DNA of 64,000 nucleotides, taken from Paenibacillus ginsengihumi DSM 21568 (GTDB lineage Bacteria > Bacillota > Bacilli > Paenibacillales > NBRC-103111). The stretch spans positions 156,500 to 220,499 of the forward strand of contig NZ_KB905549.1 of assembly GCF_000380965.1 (NCBI RefSeq), in the 5' to 3' direction. The position numbers and the translations under genes were made by a program. The notes beneath the pieces are model-generated. The model made no database searches. It saw only the letters and a list, made by a program, of their open reading frames with translations, and was not told where the DNA came from. This document shows, piece after piece, positions 16,931 to 25,765 of the stretch (within the stretch, counting starts at the first letter, position 1; each line of letters begins with the position of its first letter).

Positions 16931-18751
16931 TCATGAATTAATCAGCGGCAGACGGATCGATACGACTGTCCCCCGTTCTACGAACGAGTTCACCGTAAGT
17001 CCGAACGCTCCCCCGTATTGGAGAACAATCCGCGCATGCACATTGGCCATCCCGAGCGATTGACGTTCCCCGTATCCGTGCCGGTCATAGTTCGTAATTT
17101 GCGCAAGGGTGTCATTGAGCTGCTCCAAGCGGTCGGGACGGATGCCCGGCCCATTATCGGCCACCTCGATGACAAGCTGGGAATCGTCGTCGAAAGCATT
17201 CACAATGATGCTTCCTCGGCCCGCTCGCGGCTCGATGGCATACTTCACCGCATTTTCCACAATGGGCTGAATGATGAGCTTGGGGATCAGGCAGCGCATA
17301 TATTTGTCGTTCACGCTGAACTGACTGCGAAAAACGCCGGGAAAGCGGACGTGCACAATCGACAAATAGTGCTTGAGCTGGGTTAATTCCTCCTCCAGCC
17401 TGACGGTCGCGTTCGTATCCTGCGCGGTATAGCGGTAAAAATCGGCCAGGCCGCGAACCATGGTCACCATTTCCGGCATGTCCTCCAAATAAGCCATGCT
17501 CTTGATAATGTCGAGCGAATTGTACAAAAAATGCGGATTGATCTGGGTTTGCAGAGCTTTGATCAAAGCTTCCTTCTCCCTGAGCTGCAAACGGACCTCC
17601 TTCAGCTGCAGGCTGCTTACCGTTTCCAGCAATTCGCCGATTCTTTCGATCATCGTATTAAAGCTCCGGTTCAGGTACTGGAATTCGTCATGCCCGGAGA
17701 CGTACGAGGCGCGCACGGACAAGTCGCCCCGCTCCACGCTGCCCATGACGTGTCTGAGATGCAGGATCGGCCGCACGAACGCATTGGATAGAAACGGAAC
17801 GGCAAACACGATGCACAAGGCAATGATCAGAAAGGCAATCAGCATTGCATTGGGCGTATTTTTCGTGGCCGACGCCATCTCGTCGAACGGCACGATGGAC
17901 ACGTAAGTCCACCCGGTCGTTTCCGATTTCGCGGCCGCTACGAGCGTGCTTCGCCCTTCCCACTGCTGCACGGATGCGCTTTCGCTGTCCGCAAGATCCA
18001 GCCTGCCGAGCATCGTTTGGCTGCGCGCCTGCCCGAGCCAGCTGTACTCCGGATAATACACAATGGAATCGTCCTCGGAAACGATAAAGAAGCGGCCGTC
18101 CGGAGCCAGGTTCGCCTTCTCGAACGTGCGCCGGATTTCGTCCAAATGAAAATCGATCACCAGCTTCCCCAGAAAATCCATCGTGGCAACGCTGTATATC
18201 GGCATTTCCAGGGAAAGCACGCGCACATCGCCCGAGGTATACTTCACCGCATGCGTCGCAATGACCGATACTTGTTCCGGAAAGCCGTTCCGGGACCAAG
18301 GCTCTTCCTTAAAGACATCTTCCGAGAGGACCGACAGATTGGACATCGCCAGCGTTCGGCCGTCCGGCGTCAGCAGGAACATCCCGACGATTTCCGGATA
18401 GTTCAGCGCCACGTACCGCTTCAGCACATTTTGAACGTCGACCCTTTGCTCCGGGGTAAACTGCTGGCCATGCAGCAGCCATTGCTGGACGAGATCGTCC
18501 TTCGCGACAGATGAGGTCGACTTGGCAAGCTGGTACAAATAAAAATCAATGTGATGATTCAGCCGCAGCGTTGCTTCCCGGGAGATGCGGTAGAAATCCC
18601 GCTTGATGCCGGCGGAATAGTAGCCGTAAGATAAGCTGCCCATAATGATGATCGTCAGCAGCCCGACCAATAAAAAGGCGATCGTCAGCTTCGTTCGAAT
18701 CGAAAACCGAAAATGAATTTTCGCTATCGCTTTTCTCATAGGCTTACACAT
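16931..18751 (-). CDS. YesM-type sensor histidine kinase (module 2)
   Basis: Membrane sensor kinase of about 606 residues, paralogue of the one at 8747-10549. Membrane helix at about 20-42, extracellular Cache-like sensor to about 285, second helix (MLIAFLIIALCIVFAVPFLSNAF), HAMP, then TQINPHFLYNSLDIIKSM with the phosphorylated His. The ATPase domain has VENAVKYAIEP, DNGPGI and SLGMANVHARI. The ATG at 18751 overlaps the regulator's stop by 8 bases; a second ATG four codons on (18739) is equally possible. It sits at the end of module 2, converging with the gentisate operon. Confidence 0.93.
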   Translation of the reverse strand: MCKPMRKAIAKIHFRFSIRTKLTIAFLLVGLLTIIIMGSLSYGYYSAGIKRDFYRISREATLRLNHHIDFYLYQLAKSTSSVAKDDLVQQWLLHGQQFTPEQRVDVQNVLKRYVALNYPEIVGMFLLTPDGRTLAMSNLSVLSEDVFKEEPWSRNGFPEQVSVIATHAVKYTSGDVRVLSLEMPIYSVATMDFLGKLVIDFHLDEIRRTFEKANLAPDGRFFIVSEDDSIVYYPEYSWLGQARSQTMLGRLDLADSESASVQQWEGRSTLVAAAKSETTGWTYVSIVPFDEMASATKNTPNAMLIAFLIIALCIVFAVPFLSNAFVRPILHLRHVMGSVERGDLSVRASYVSGHDEFQYLNRSFNTMIERIGELLETVSSLQLKEVRLQLREKEALIKALQTQINPHFLYNSLDIIKSMAYLEDMPEMVTMVRGLADFYRYTAQDTNATVRLEEELTQLKHYLSIVHVRFPGVFRSQFSVNDKYMRCLIPKLIIQPIVENAVKYAIEPRAGRGSIIVNAFDDDSQLVIEVADNGPGIRPDRLEQLNDTLAQITNYDRHGYGERQSLGMANVHARIVLQYGGAFGLTVNSFVERGTVVSIRLPLINS

Positions 18752-19754
18752 TCATCGCTCTTCGGTATTCATTCGGCGATTGTCCCGTCAGCTTCTTGAA
18801 TACGCGGTTGAAGTGGGGCAAGGAATTAAATCCGACCTTCTCAGATATTTCGTATACCTTCAGCTCGCCTTCGAGGAGCAGTTGCTTCGCCTGCCGGATT
18901 CTCAGCTCGTTCAAATAGTTCACAAACGAGCGGCCGGTGAATTTTTTGAACAGCACGCTGAATTGGGAGACGCTGATATGAAAGCGCCGGGTCATGTCCG
19001 GGACGGATAAATCTTCGGCATAATGAGCCTGTATATATTCGCACGCTTTGCGGATCACTTGACGCATCTCGCCGTTGAACAGCGCATTGTAATAACGCTG
19101 CCAGTGCTCGGTCAGCTGTTGAAAATGAACCCTGATCGATTCCGGCCGGTTGCCTTCGACGGTCAACCGCTGAAAGGACGGGTTCATCGCTTGAATCGAA
19201 TCGTTCATCTTACCCGAAAATGTTTTGAATAAAACGATTTTCTCGCTTTCCTGCAAGGAATCGGCTTCCGCAATGCGCTGTACGAGGCGGGCCTGCCCGG
19301 CAAAGAGCTCCTCGGGAGCCATATCGGTCATTTTGTCCAAATAATGCTGAATCGCCACAAAGAACGGTCTCAAATGAGCGAATTGCGGCATTCTATCCTG
19401 CGCTCGCTCAAGCGCCCTGTGCAGCTCTTCCTCCAGCACAGGCTTCAGCAAAAAATCGCTTACATGATAGCGCAGCGCCTGGCGCGCATATTCGAATTCG
19501 TTATAGCCTGTCAGAATGACGGTAATGACCGGCAACTGCCGGTCGAAGATTTCGCGGGCAAGCCACAGCCCGTCCTGCCCCGGCATCATGATATCCGTGA
19601 CGACGATCGTCGGCCACACATTATAGATCAGCTCGAGCGCTTCCTCTCCGTTGCCCGCTTCGGCGACGACTTCATAGGTTCCTCCTGCTTCCACCATCTC
19701 GGCCACTGCGCTGCGTATCCAAAGCTCGTCTTCGACAATCATGACCTGGTACAT
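18744..19754 (-). CDS. YesN-type response regulator with AraC output domain (module 2)
   Basis: Transcription regulator of 336 residues paired with the overlapping kinase. Receiver domain: E8/D9 acidic pair, phosphoacceptor D54 in TDIMMPGQDGL, Lys in FLLKPVLEE. The C-terminal AraC double helix-turn-helix runs from about CEYIQAHYAEDLSVPDMTRRF to SPNEYRRAMNV. The ribosome binding site before ATG 19754 is weak. Upstream lie nearly 230 bp of dispersed-repeat copies that separate it from the permease genes. It probably controls the module 2 transporter and sulfatase. Confidence 0.92.
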   Translation of the reverse strand: MYQVMIVEDELWIRSAVAEMVEAGGTYEVVAEAGNGEEALELIYNVWPTIVVTDIMMPGQDGLWLAREIFDRQLPVITVILTGYNEFEYARQALRYHVSDFLLKPVLEEELHRALERAQDRMPQFAHLRPFFVAIQHYLDKMTDMAPEELFAGQARLVQRIAEADSLQESEKIVLFKTFSGKMNDSIQAMNPSFQRLTVEGNRPESIRVHFQQLTEHWQRYYNALFNGEMRQVIRKACEYIQAHYAEDLSVPDMTRRFHISVSQFSVLFKKFTGRSFVNYLNELRIRQAKQLLLEGELKVYEISEKVGFNSLPHFNRVFKKLTGQSPNEYRRAMNV

Positions 19755-19778
19755 GGGAACACCGTCCGTTATATTATG

Positions 19779-19995
19779 ATAGACGCCTATGACGAGCGAT
19801 TCCTTTCGTCATCGGTCGTCACCTGCGGTATTGAAAATTCGTCGAAGCACTTCGCCAAATTTTCAAGATAGACGCCTATGACGAGCGCTTCCTGCCGTCA
19901 TCGGTCGTCACCTGCGGTATTGAAAATTCGTCGAAGCACTTCGCCCAATTTTCAAGATAGACGCCTATGACGAGCGCTTCCTGCCGTCATCGTCC
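19779..19995 (+). repeat. Dispersed repeat family 1, two full copies and one partial in tandem
   Basis: Two 89-bp copies and a truncated third follow one another. Each has two inverted-repeat parts: TATGACGA...TCGTCATCGG, then TTGAAAATTCG-TCGAAGCACTTCG-...AATTTTCAAG, joined by GGTCGTCACCTGCGGTA. The third copy stops after the first hairpin. The same element appears at about 23.5, 25.6, 29.1, 29.9 and 53.0 kb, always outside genes. Confidence 0.85.
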
Positions 19996-20025
19996 ATTAT
20001 ATCATATCGGTCGGGCCTGACCGTG

Positions 20026-20895
20026 TTATCCTTTTACCGAGCCGACAAGCATGCCTTTATCGAAATATTTTTGAAAAAACGGGTACATGATCAGCATCGG
20101 AATCGAGGCCATCACCACGACGGCCATCTGCACTGGCGGGCCATATTCGTATCCGTTCGAGACGGATTCCAGGGAATTGCCCGACTCCAGCACAATTTGC
20201 CGTAAAAACACCTGCAGCGGCTGCTTCTGCGAATCGCTGATGAATAGAATCGCCTGAAAATACGAGTTCCAGTAAAAGGACGCATAAAACATAATGAATG
20301 TCGTCACCGAGGCCAGGGATAGAGGCAGAATGACCCTGAAAAACAACGTCCATTCCCCGCAGCCGTCGATGCGCGCCGCTTCCTCCAGCTCCTTCGGCGT
20401 ATTCTGAAAAAAGCTTCTCATTACAATCAGGTTAAAGGGCAAAATCGCGTTGTTCAAAAATAAGGCCCAGTAGGTGTTCAGCAGTCCAAGCTGGCTCGTC
20501 AGCAAATAGGTGGGGATAATCCCTCCGCTGAAGAGCAGCGTGAACAGAACCATCACATTGAACGCTTTCCTGCCCCTCAGCCACGTCCGCGACAGCCCGT
20601 AGGCCATGAGCGTCGTCACCGATATGCTGATCGCCGTCCCGCCCAAAGTAATCTTGATCGCATTCCAATAAGAGGCGGTAAAGTTGTGGTTGTTGAACAA
20701 ATAACCGTACGAATTCAGCGTCCAATCCCTAGGTATAAGATAGAACCCGCGCGACAGCATCTCGCTTTTGGTGGAGAACGAGCTGAGCAGCACGTACAGG
20801 CACGGAAGCAGCACCATGAGCAGGATCAGAGCGAGCGCGAAGTATATGACGGCGTCGAATAACGAGAACGATTTGGCGGCTGGCCCGCTTTTCAT
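20026..20895 (-). CDS. ABC sugar permease, YtcP/MalG type (module 2)
   Basis: Membrane subunit of the module 2 carbohydrate importer, 289 residues, six predicted helices. The EAA loop is KELEEAARIDGCGEWTLFFRVILPL and the C-terminus is MLVGSVKG, both near-identical in form to the module 1 paralogue. ATG start at 20895, 2 bp after the partner gene's stop codon, so the pair is co-translated. Unlike module 1, no sulfatase follows; the gene ends before the family 1 repeats. No ATPase gene is present in the module. Confidence 0.93.
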   Translation of the reverse strand: MKSGPAAKSFSLFDAVIYFALALILLMVLLPCLYVLLSSFSTKSEMLSRGFYLIPRDWTLNSYGYLFNNHNFTASYWNAIKITLGGTAISISVTTLMAYGLSRTWLRGRKAFNVMVLFTLLFSGGIIPTYLLTSQLGLLNTYWALFLNNAILPFNLIVMRSFFQNTPKELEEAARIDGCGEWTLFFRVILPLSLASVTTFIMFYASFYWNSYFQAILFISDSQKQPLQVFLRQIVLESGNSLESVSNGYEYGPPVQMAVVVMASIPMLIMYPFFQKYFDKGMLVGSVKG

Positions 20896-20897
20896 AA

Positions 20898-21848
20898 TTA
20901 ATACACCCCTTCCTCGCCGATTTTCCGGGACGCCCGGTTGGCCAAATAAACCAGCGCCAGCCCGATCAGCGCTTTAAACAAGCCGACCGCCGTCGTATAG
21001 CTGAACTCCGCCTCGATAATGCCGACCCGGTATACGTACGTGTCGAACACTTCCGATATATCGATATTCAGCGAATTTTGCAGCAGCAAAATATGCTCGA
21101 AGCCTGTATCCATGACATGGCCCAATCTTAAAATAAACAAAATGATGATGGTCGAGCGAAGCGCCGGCAGGTTGATATGCCATATTTGCCGCAGCCGGCT
21201 GGCGCCGTCCACCCTGGCCGCCTCATACAGCGTCGGATCGACGGAAGCGAGCGCAGCGAGAAAGATGATCGCGCTCCAGCCCGCCTCCTTCCAAATGACC
21301 TGAAGCAAATACACGATGCGGAAATACTCGGGATTGGTCATCACCTCGATACGCTCGTACCCCCAGGTGGACAGGAGATTGTTAATCCCTCCGTCCTGGG
21401 CGGAGAACAACAGCACGGTCATGCTGACAATGACGACCCAGCTTAAAAAATGCGGAACGTAAAGCAGCGTCTGCGCCCCTTTCTTAAACCACTTGAGCCG
21501 GACCTCGTTCAAGAGAAGGGACAGGAGGATCGGTACGGGAAAAAACAAAAACAGGTTCAAGGCGCTGATCACCAGCGTATTGCGAAATATTTTCCAGAAA
21601 TCCGGATCTTGAAACAGCCGCCGGAAGTTGTCGAAGCCGACCCATTGGCTTTGCAAAAAGCCGTCAAACGGATCGTAATGTTGAAAGGCGATCAGGATGC
21701 CGCCCATCGGAATATATTTGAACACGATGAAAAACAATACGCCCGGCAAAATCATCAAATAGACGGGCAAGCCTCGCTTCCATTCCGCCCATTGGCGCCG
21801 CTTCTGCCTGCTGTCCGCTGCCTTCGATGGTGTAAACGCTATGCTCAA
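20898..21848 (-). CDS. ABC sugar permease, LplB type (module 2)
   Basis: First membrane subunit of the module 2 importer, 316 residues. A TTG start at 21848 is preceded by GGGAGG eight bases upstream. KRGLPVYLMILPGVLFFIVFKYIPMGG leads into helix 1; the EAA loop is DPTLYEAARVDGASRLRQIWHINLP; the end is ASRKIGEEGVY. It is clearly a paralogue of the gene at 4362-5318, which supports duplication of a whole transporter unit with later divergence. About 80 bp separate it from the binding lipoprotein gene. Confidence 0.93.
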   Translation of the reverse strand: MSIAFTPSKAADSRQKRRQWAEWKRGLPVYLMILPGVLFFIVFKYIPMGGILIAFQHYDPFDGFLQSQWVGFDNFRRLFQDPDFWKIFRNTLVISALNLFLFFPVPILLSLLLNEVRLKWFKKGAQTLLYVPHFLSWVVIVSMTVLLFSAQDGGINNLLSTWGYERIEVMTNPEYFRIVYLLQVIWKEAGWSAIIFLAALASVDPTLYEAARVDGASRLRQIWHINLPALRSTIIILFILRLGHVMDTGFEHILLLQNSLNIDISEVFDTYVYRVGIIEAEFSYTTAVGLFKALIGLALVYLANRASRKIGEEGVY

Positions 21849-21929
21849 GCCTGCAACCTCCCTTAAGTTCGAACAACCTGAATGACCGCGGGCATCATCC
21901 GGGTTGACGCCATTTCTGAGACGGACCCG

Positions 21930-23459
21930 TTACTTCGCATTCTGATAGGCTTCGTTCATTTCCTCGATGATGGCGTCTCCGCCGCTTGCTCTCCACTCGG
22001 CGATCGCCTGATCGATCGTTTCCATCGGCGCTTGACCTGCGATCACCTTCACCATCGCGTCCATCCACTTTTTGTCGATCGTCGTGCCAAGCTTCGTCGC
22101 CGTTTCCGATACGAAGCCGAAGCCGTCATTTTTGATTTTGACTTTTTCGTTGTTGTCGAAATACGATTTGATGGTTGCCACCTCTTGCGGGTCCATCCAT
22201 TTGTAAATCAGGAACATCGGGTCGAACCGCTTGAAAAACCAGCCGACAAGCAAAAATTGTCTGTCCTTCACCGACGCCTCCAGCTGCTCGTACTGCGTGT
22301 CGGAAATTTTCTTGTAATGGACGCCTTCAATGCCGTGCTTGATCAGATCGTATCCTTCGTCAGACAGCATGTAATCCAGCATTTTTAGAATTCTTTGCTG
22401 CTTTTGCGGATCGATCTTCGCATTGATGACGATCTTGTCTCCCGTCGGCAAGGACGAGGTCCCCCGCTGGCCGGAAGCGCCCGCCGGCGGCATCAGTTGC
22501 ACCAGCTCCGCCTTCGGGTCCAGTTTGGTCAGCGGAGGCAGCGTTTCCGTAAACAGCTGCTGCGGGTTGACGTTGGCGATTCCCGCCTTTCCGGCCTCCA
22601 GCTTGTTCAGCGAATCACGCGCCTTGAGAATCGGAAAATCTTTGTCCAGCACGCCTTCCGCATACGCTTTGCGCATAAATCCGATAAAGTCTTTAAGCTC
22701 CTCGCTCTGCACCTGCATCGGAATCAGCTTGCCGCTCTCATCGAGCTTCCATTTGTTGGCCAGCCCGAAGCTGGCGGTCAGAAATGCGGCCGTGCCGCCG
22801 AAGCCGAATGTGCCGCTGGGATTGATCTCCATGGAGAAGCCGACTGTATCCTGCTTGCCGTTCCCGTCCGGGTCATTCAAAGCGAACGCTTTGGCTACCT
22901 CGTAAAATTCGTCGATCGTCTCCGGCATCTTCAGCCCCAGCCGGTCGAGCCAGTCCTTGCGGATGGCCAGCGAGTCTCTCGCTTCCTGATAATAAAACGG
23001 GATGCCGTAATACTTGTCCTTCGGGTTAAAATGCTGCAGCGACTCTTCCGCAATATACTTGACAATGTTCGGATATTTGCCGAGCTCCGGCTTCACGTCC
23101 ATAAAGACGTTTTTGGCCTGCCATTTCACAAACTCCGTATTGGTCATATAGAAGACGTCCGGAAAGTTGTTGGATGCGGCCATCACATTCAGCTTTTCCT
23201 GGTAGTTGGCCGATGGAACCCATTCGATCTTCAGATCGATATTGAGCCGCTTGTTCAGCTCGTCGATCACCGGATGATTGGGCGGCCAGCCGCCTCCGGC
23301 GTAGCTTCGCGTCATCAGGTTGATCGTTATTTTTTCGCCGGGGTCGTCCTCCCCGCTCCCTGTTCCTTGGTTATTGGCTCCGGAATTGCCGGCGCAGCCT
23401 GCCATGGCCGCTGCGCTCAGCAGCAAAATGCTCAAAGAAAGCGCTGTCATTCTTTTCAT
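21930..23459 (-). CDS. Extracellular solute-binding lipoprotein (module 2)
   Basis: Ligand-capture protein of the module 2 importer, about 509 residues from ATG 23459 (MKRMTALSLSILLL), with GGGAGG 11 bases upstream; an earlier in-frame ATG has no such site. The signal peptide ends at the lipobox MAGC (Cys near residue 21), followed by a Gly/Asn/Ser-rich linker. Segments such as DPDGNGKQDTVGFSMEI and the end IIEEMNEAYQNAK mirror the module 1 protein. Similar organisation but many substitutions suggest a related, not identical, ligand. Confidence 0.93.
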   Translation of the reverse strand: MKRMTALSLSILLLSAAAMAGCAGNSGANNQGTGSGEDDPGEKITINLMTRSYAGGGWPPNHPVIDELNKRLNIDLKIEWVPSANYQEKLNVMAASNNFPDVFYMTNTEFVKWQAKNVFMDVKPELGKYPNIVKYIAEESLQHFNPKDKYYGIPFYYQEARDSLAIRKDWLDRLGLKMPETIDEFYEVAKAFALNDPDGNGKQDTVGFSMEINPSGTFGFGGTAAFLTASFGLANKWKLDESGKLIPMQVQSEELKDFIGFMRKAYAEGVLDKDFPILKARDSLNKLEAGKAGIANVNPQQLFTETLPPLTKLDPKAELVQLMPPAGASGQRGTSSLPTGDKIVINAKIDPQKQQRILKMLDYMLSDEGYDLIKHGIEGVHYKKISDTQYEQLEASVKDRQFLLVGWFFKRFDPMFLIYKWMDPQEVATIKSYFDNNEKVKIKNDGFGFVSETATKLGTTIDKKWMDAMVKVIAGQAPMETIDQAIAEWRASGGDAIIEEMNEAYQNAK

Positions 23460-23528
23460 GCTTAGCAAGTCCTCCCTTGTATACTTTGATTGCAATGTAC
23501 TAATCCGCGGCATCCGCCGCCATGAACG

Positions 23529-23620
23529 GATAGAAGCCTATGACGAACGAAGCCTTCTGTCATCGGGCGTCACCTTCGGTACTGATCATTCGCCGCTGGA
23601 CTTCGTCGAACGACCAGGAC
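23529..23620 (+). repeat. Dispersed repeat family 1, degenerate copy
   Basis: A diverged copy (GAAGCCTATGACGAACGAAG...GTCATCGGGCGTCACCTTCGGTACTGATCATTCGCC) in the spacer between the module 2 binding-protein gene and sulfatase 5. The second hairpin is weakened. Confidence 0.65.
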
Positions 23621-23657
23621 AGTCCGGTTTATTTGCCTATGATCCGAAGCGCGCATG

Positions 23658-25124
23658 CTACTTTTCCCTGGCATCCCGCGCATGGGGCACCACGTCGCAG
23701 GTCGTTTGGTAAAAATCGAGCAGCCGCTCTTTTAAGGAGAGCAGGACAGGGGCCAAGGAGCTGTCATGAATCCGGTTTTCGGTTTCTCCGGGATCTCGCT
23801 CCAAATCGTACAGCTCGTCGGTTTCGTACAACCGGCGGACGTACTTGTACCGCTTGGTGCGAATCATCGTCGCCTTCGTATGCTCCGGTCCTTCGCTGCG
23901 CTGCATCTCGCCTCTGGGCCAGTACAGCATGGAAGGGTCCGCATTGGCCGGGGCCGACTCGTTGCAGTGGAATTCGCCGTGCAATCGCCCGCCCTCGCAG
24001 AAGACGGCATCCCGGTGCTCGTCGGCCTCGCCGGCGACAACCGGGGCCAATGATTTTCCGAAATGCGTATAGTCCGGCACAATGCCTGCGTAATCATGCA
24101 CGGTAGCCGGCAGATCGACCAGCTCCGCCAGCGCATCGCGGATTCCCGGCTTGACCCCGGCGGACGCCGGCGGTTTGACGATGAAGGGCACGCGGGTCAG
24201 GCAATCCTCAAACGTATTTTGCGTTTTCTCCACCAACCCGTAATCCCCGGTGAAATCGCCGTGATCCGAGAAGAAAAACAGCGCCGTATCGTCGTAAATG
24301 CCGGCCTCCTTAAGCGCTTCCACAAGCAGGCCGAATTGATGGTCCACTCGCGCGCACATGCCGTAATAGGTGGCGCGCAGCTCCGTCCACCGCTCCTCCG
24401 TCCAGCCCTGCATGTTGTATCTCTCGCGCAGCCCCGACAGCATGGACGGCTTGTCGCCTCGAAGCTCGTGCGCGGCGATCCGCTTCGGCAGCACGGATCT
24501 GTCGATCCGGCTGTACCACGGCTCCTCCACCGCGTAGGGGGGATGCGGGTAAAGGATCGGCAAATAAAGGCATAACGGCTGATCTTTGGGCGCCTGCTTG
24601 ATGAACTCGATCGCGCCCAGGATGTTGGCCCAGTCCGAGTCGTAATAGAACGGCTCTTCTTCTTCCAGCGCGATTTTCCCGACGTAGAACGAGTAATACG
24701 TATCGCTTCCCGGCAGCCCGCGCCGCAAATCGCCGCCAAAGGAAGGCCTGGGATTGCGCTCCGGCGCGTATTTGATATCGCAGTACGCAGCAAAGCCGTT
24801 TTTGGCCGGAACGAGATCGTTTTTGCCGCCCCACCAGACGAAATATCCGGCATCCTTCAACGTTTTGAGCAGTACCGGCTCGTCTGGCTGCATCATATGA
24901 TACATCGTGCGGTGACCTCTGACGTGCGGATACCACCCGGACATGAATGAGCAGCGGCTCGGCGTGCACACGGGATTTTGGCAGAACGCGTTCCTGAAGG
25001 AAACGGCCTCGCCGGCCACAAGGCGGTCGAGATTGGGCGTAACGGCAGCCCGGTTGCCCATATGGCCGAGAACGTCGCCTCGCCATTGGTCGGGGTTGAA
25101 CAGAACGATATGCGGTCTCTTCAT
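23658..25124 (-). CDS. S1-type sulfatase, cytoplasmic (sulfatase 5)
   Basis: Predicted formylglycine-dependent sulfatase of 488 residues. ATG 25124 with AAGGAGG nine bases upstream. KRPHIVLFNPDQWRGD opens the fold without a signal peptide. The activation motif CTPSR begins at Cys53 in FCQNPVCTPSRCSFMSGWYPHVRG; FFSDHGDFTGDYGL is the distal site. It heads module 2 and reads into the binding-protein gene after about 200 bp, so it should share that module's substrate. It most resembles sulfatase 6, on the opposite side of the adjacent spacer, in its motif region. Confidence 0.92.
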   Translation of the reverse strand: MKRPHIVLFNPDQWRGDVLGHMGNRAAVTPNLDRLVAGEAVSFRNAFCQNPVCTPSRCSFMSGWYPHVRGHRTMYHMMQPDEPVLLKTLKDAGYFVWWGGKNDLVPAKNGFAAYCDIKYAPERNPRPSFGGDLRRGLPGSDTYYSFYVGKIALEEEEPFYYDSDWANILGAIEFIKQAPKDQPLCLYLPILYPHPPYAVEEPWYSRIDRSVLPKRIAAHELRGDKPSMLSGLRERYNMQGWTEERWTELRATYYGMCARVDHQFGLLVEALKEAGIYDDTALFFFSDHGDFTGDYGLVEKTQNTFEDCLTRVPFIVKPPASAGVKPGIRDALAELVDLPATVHDYAGIVPDYTHFGKSLAPVVAGEADEHRDAVFCEGGRLHGEFHCNESAPANADPSMLYWPRGEMQRSEGPEHTKATMIRTKRYKYVRRLYETDELYDLERDPGETENRIHDSSLAPVLLSLKERLLDFYQTTCDVVPHARDAREK

Positions 25125-25765
25125 GGAAAGCTGCCTCCTTGCTGCAGGATGCTTACACTATACGGCATACAGCGCCGCGGAGTCGTTAACGGATTTTCCG
25201 GATTGTTTGCACATTTTTTGGAGATGGACGTCTACACTAGATTAATCCTATTATTCCGATAACCAAACGGTAATCTCTCATCGTTATCCAGGGAATCCTG
25301 TATTCCGTCGGGAACGGATTGCAGCGCGCGTGCTTCTTCATCGGTTGGCGCCTTTGATTACTGAAGCAGAACGAAAGAACAATCCGCACAGCTTGGCCAG
25401 AGTATGACATGTGCTGGAGAAGCGAAACGTTCGCGTTCGCCTTGGTTCCCGGATTTCTACCGCTGCGATTTGGAAACAGGCCATCCGGAAGCAACAGCGA
25501 TCAGAAAGTATATGTCACACGGCGGACCTGGATGAAAACCGTTGTTCAACCTATATAGACTTTATGCGGCCAATCCCGGACAATCCGTGAAGAAATCGGA
25601 CAATCCGCAATCGATGGCGGGCGAATTCGCTGATATATTCAAGATGGACGCCTGTGACGAACACATTCCTCGTCATCGGCCGCCCCCTTCGGTACTGATC
25701 ATTTGCGGAAAGTCGTCATCAAATTATCAGAATAGTGCAATCGACAACGAAAGGAGCTCTGACAA
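25125..25765. other. Spacer between divergent sulfatases 5 and 6
   Basis: No convincing gene is seen. It should hold promoters for both sulfatases, but no clear -35/-10 pair stands out. A short direct repeat CGGACAATCCG occurs twice near 25575 and 25600. A family 1 repeat copy occupies about 25642-25733, directly before the ribosome binding site of sulfatase 6. Confidence 0.6.
25642..25733 (+). repeat. Dispersed repeat family 1, degenerate copy
   Basis: Reads GGACGCCTGTGACGAACACATTCC-TCGTCATCGG, then CCCCTTCGGTACTGATCATT. It keeps the first hairpin and a weakened second one. It ends about 10 bases before the AAAGGAG of sulfatase 6, so it would be in that gene's mRNA leader or promoter. Confidence 0.65.

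Noticed and set aside
25237-25494. Minus-strand frame of 85 codons in the sulfatase spacer
   Set aside because: No ribosome binding site, no family resemblance; considered noise.
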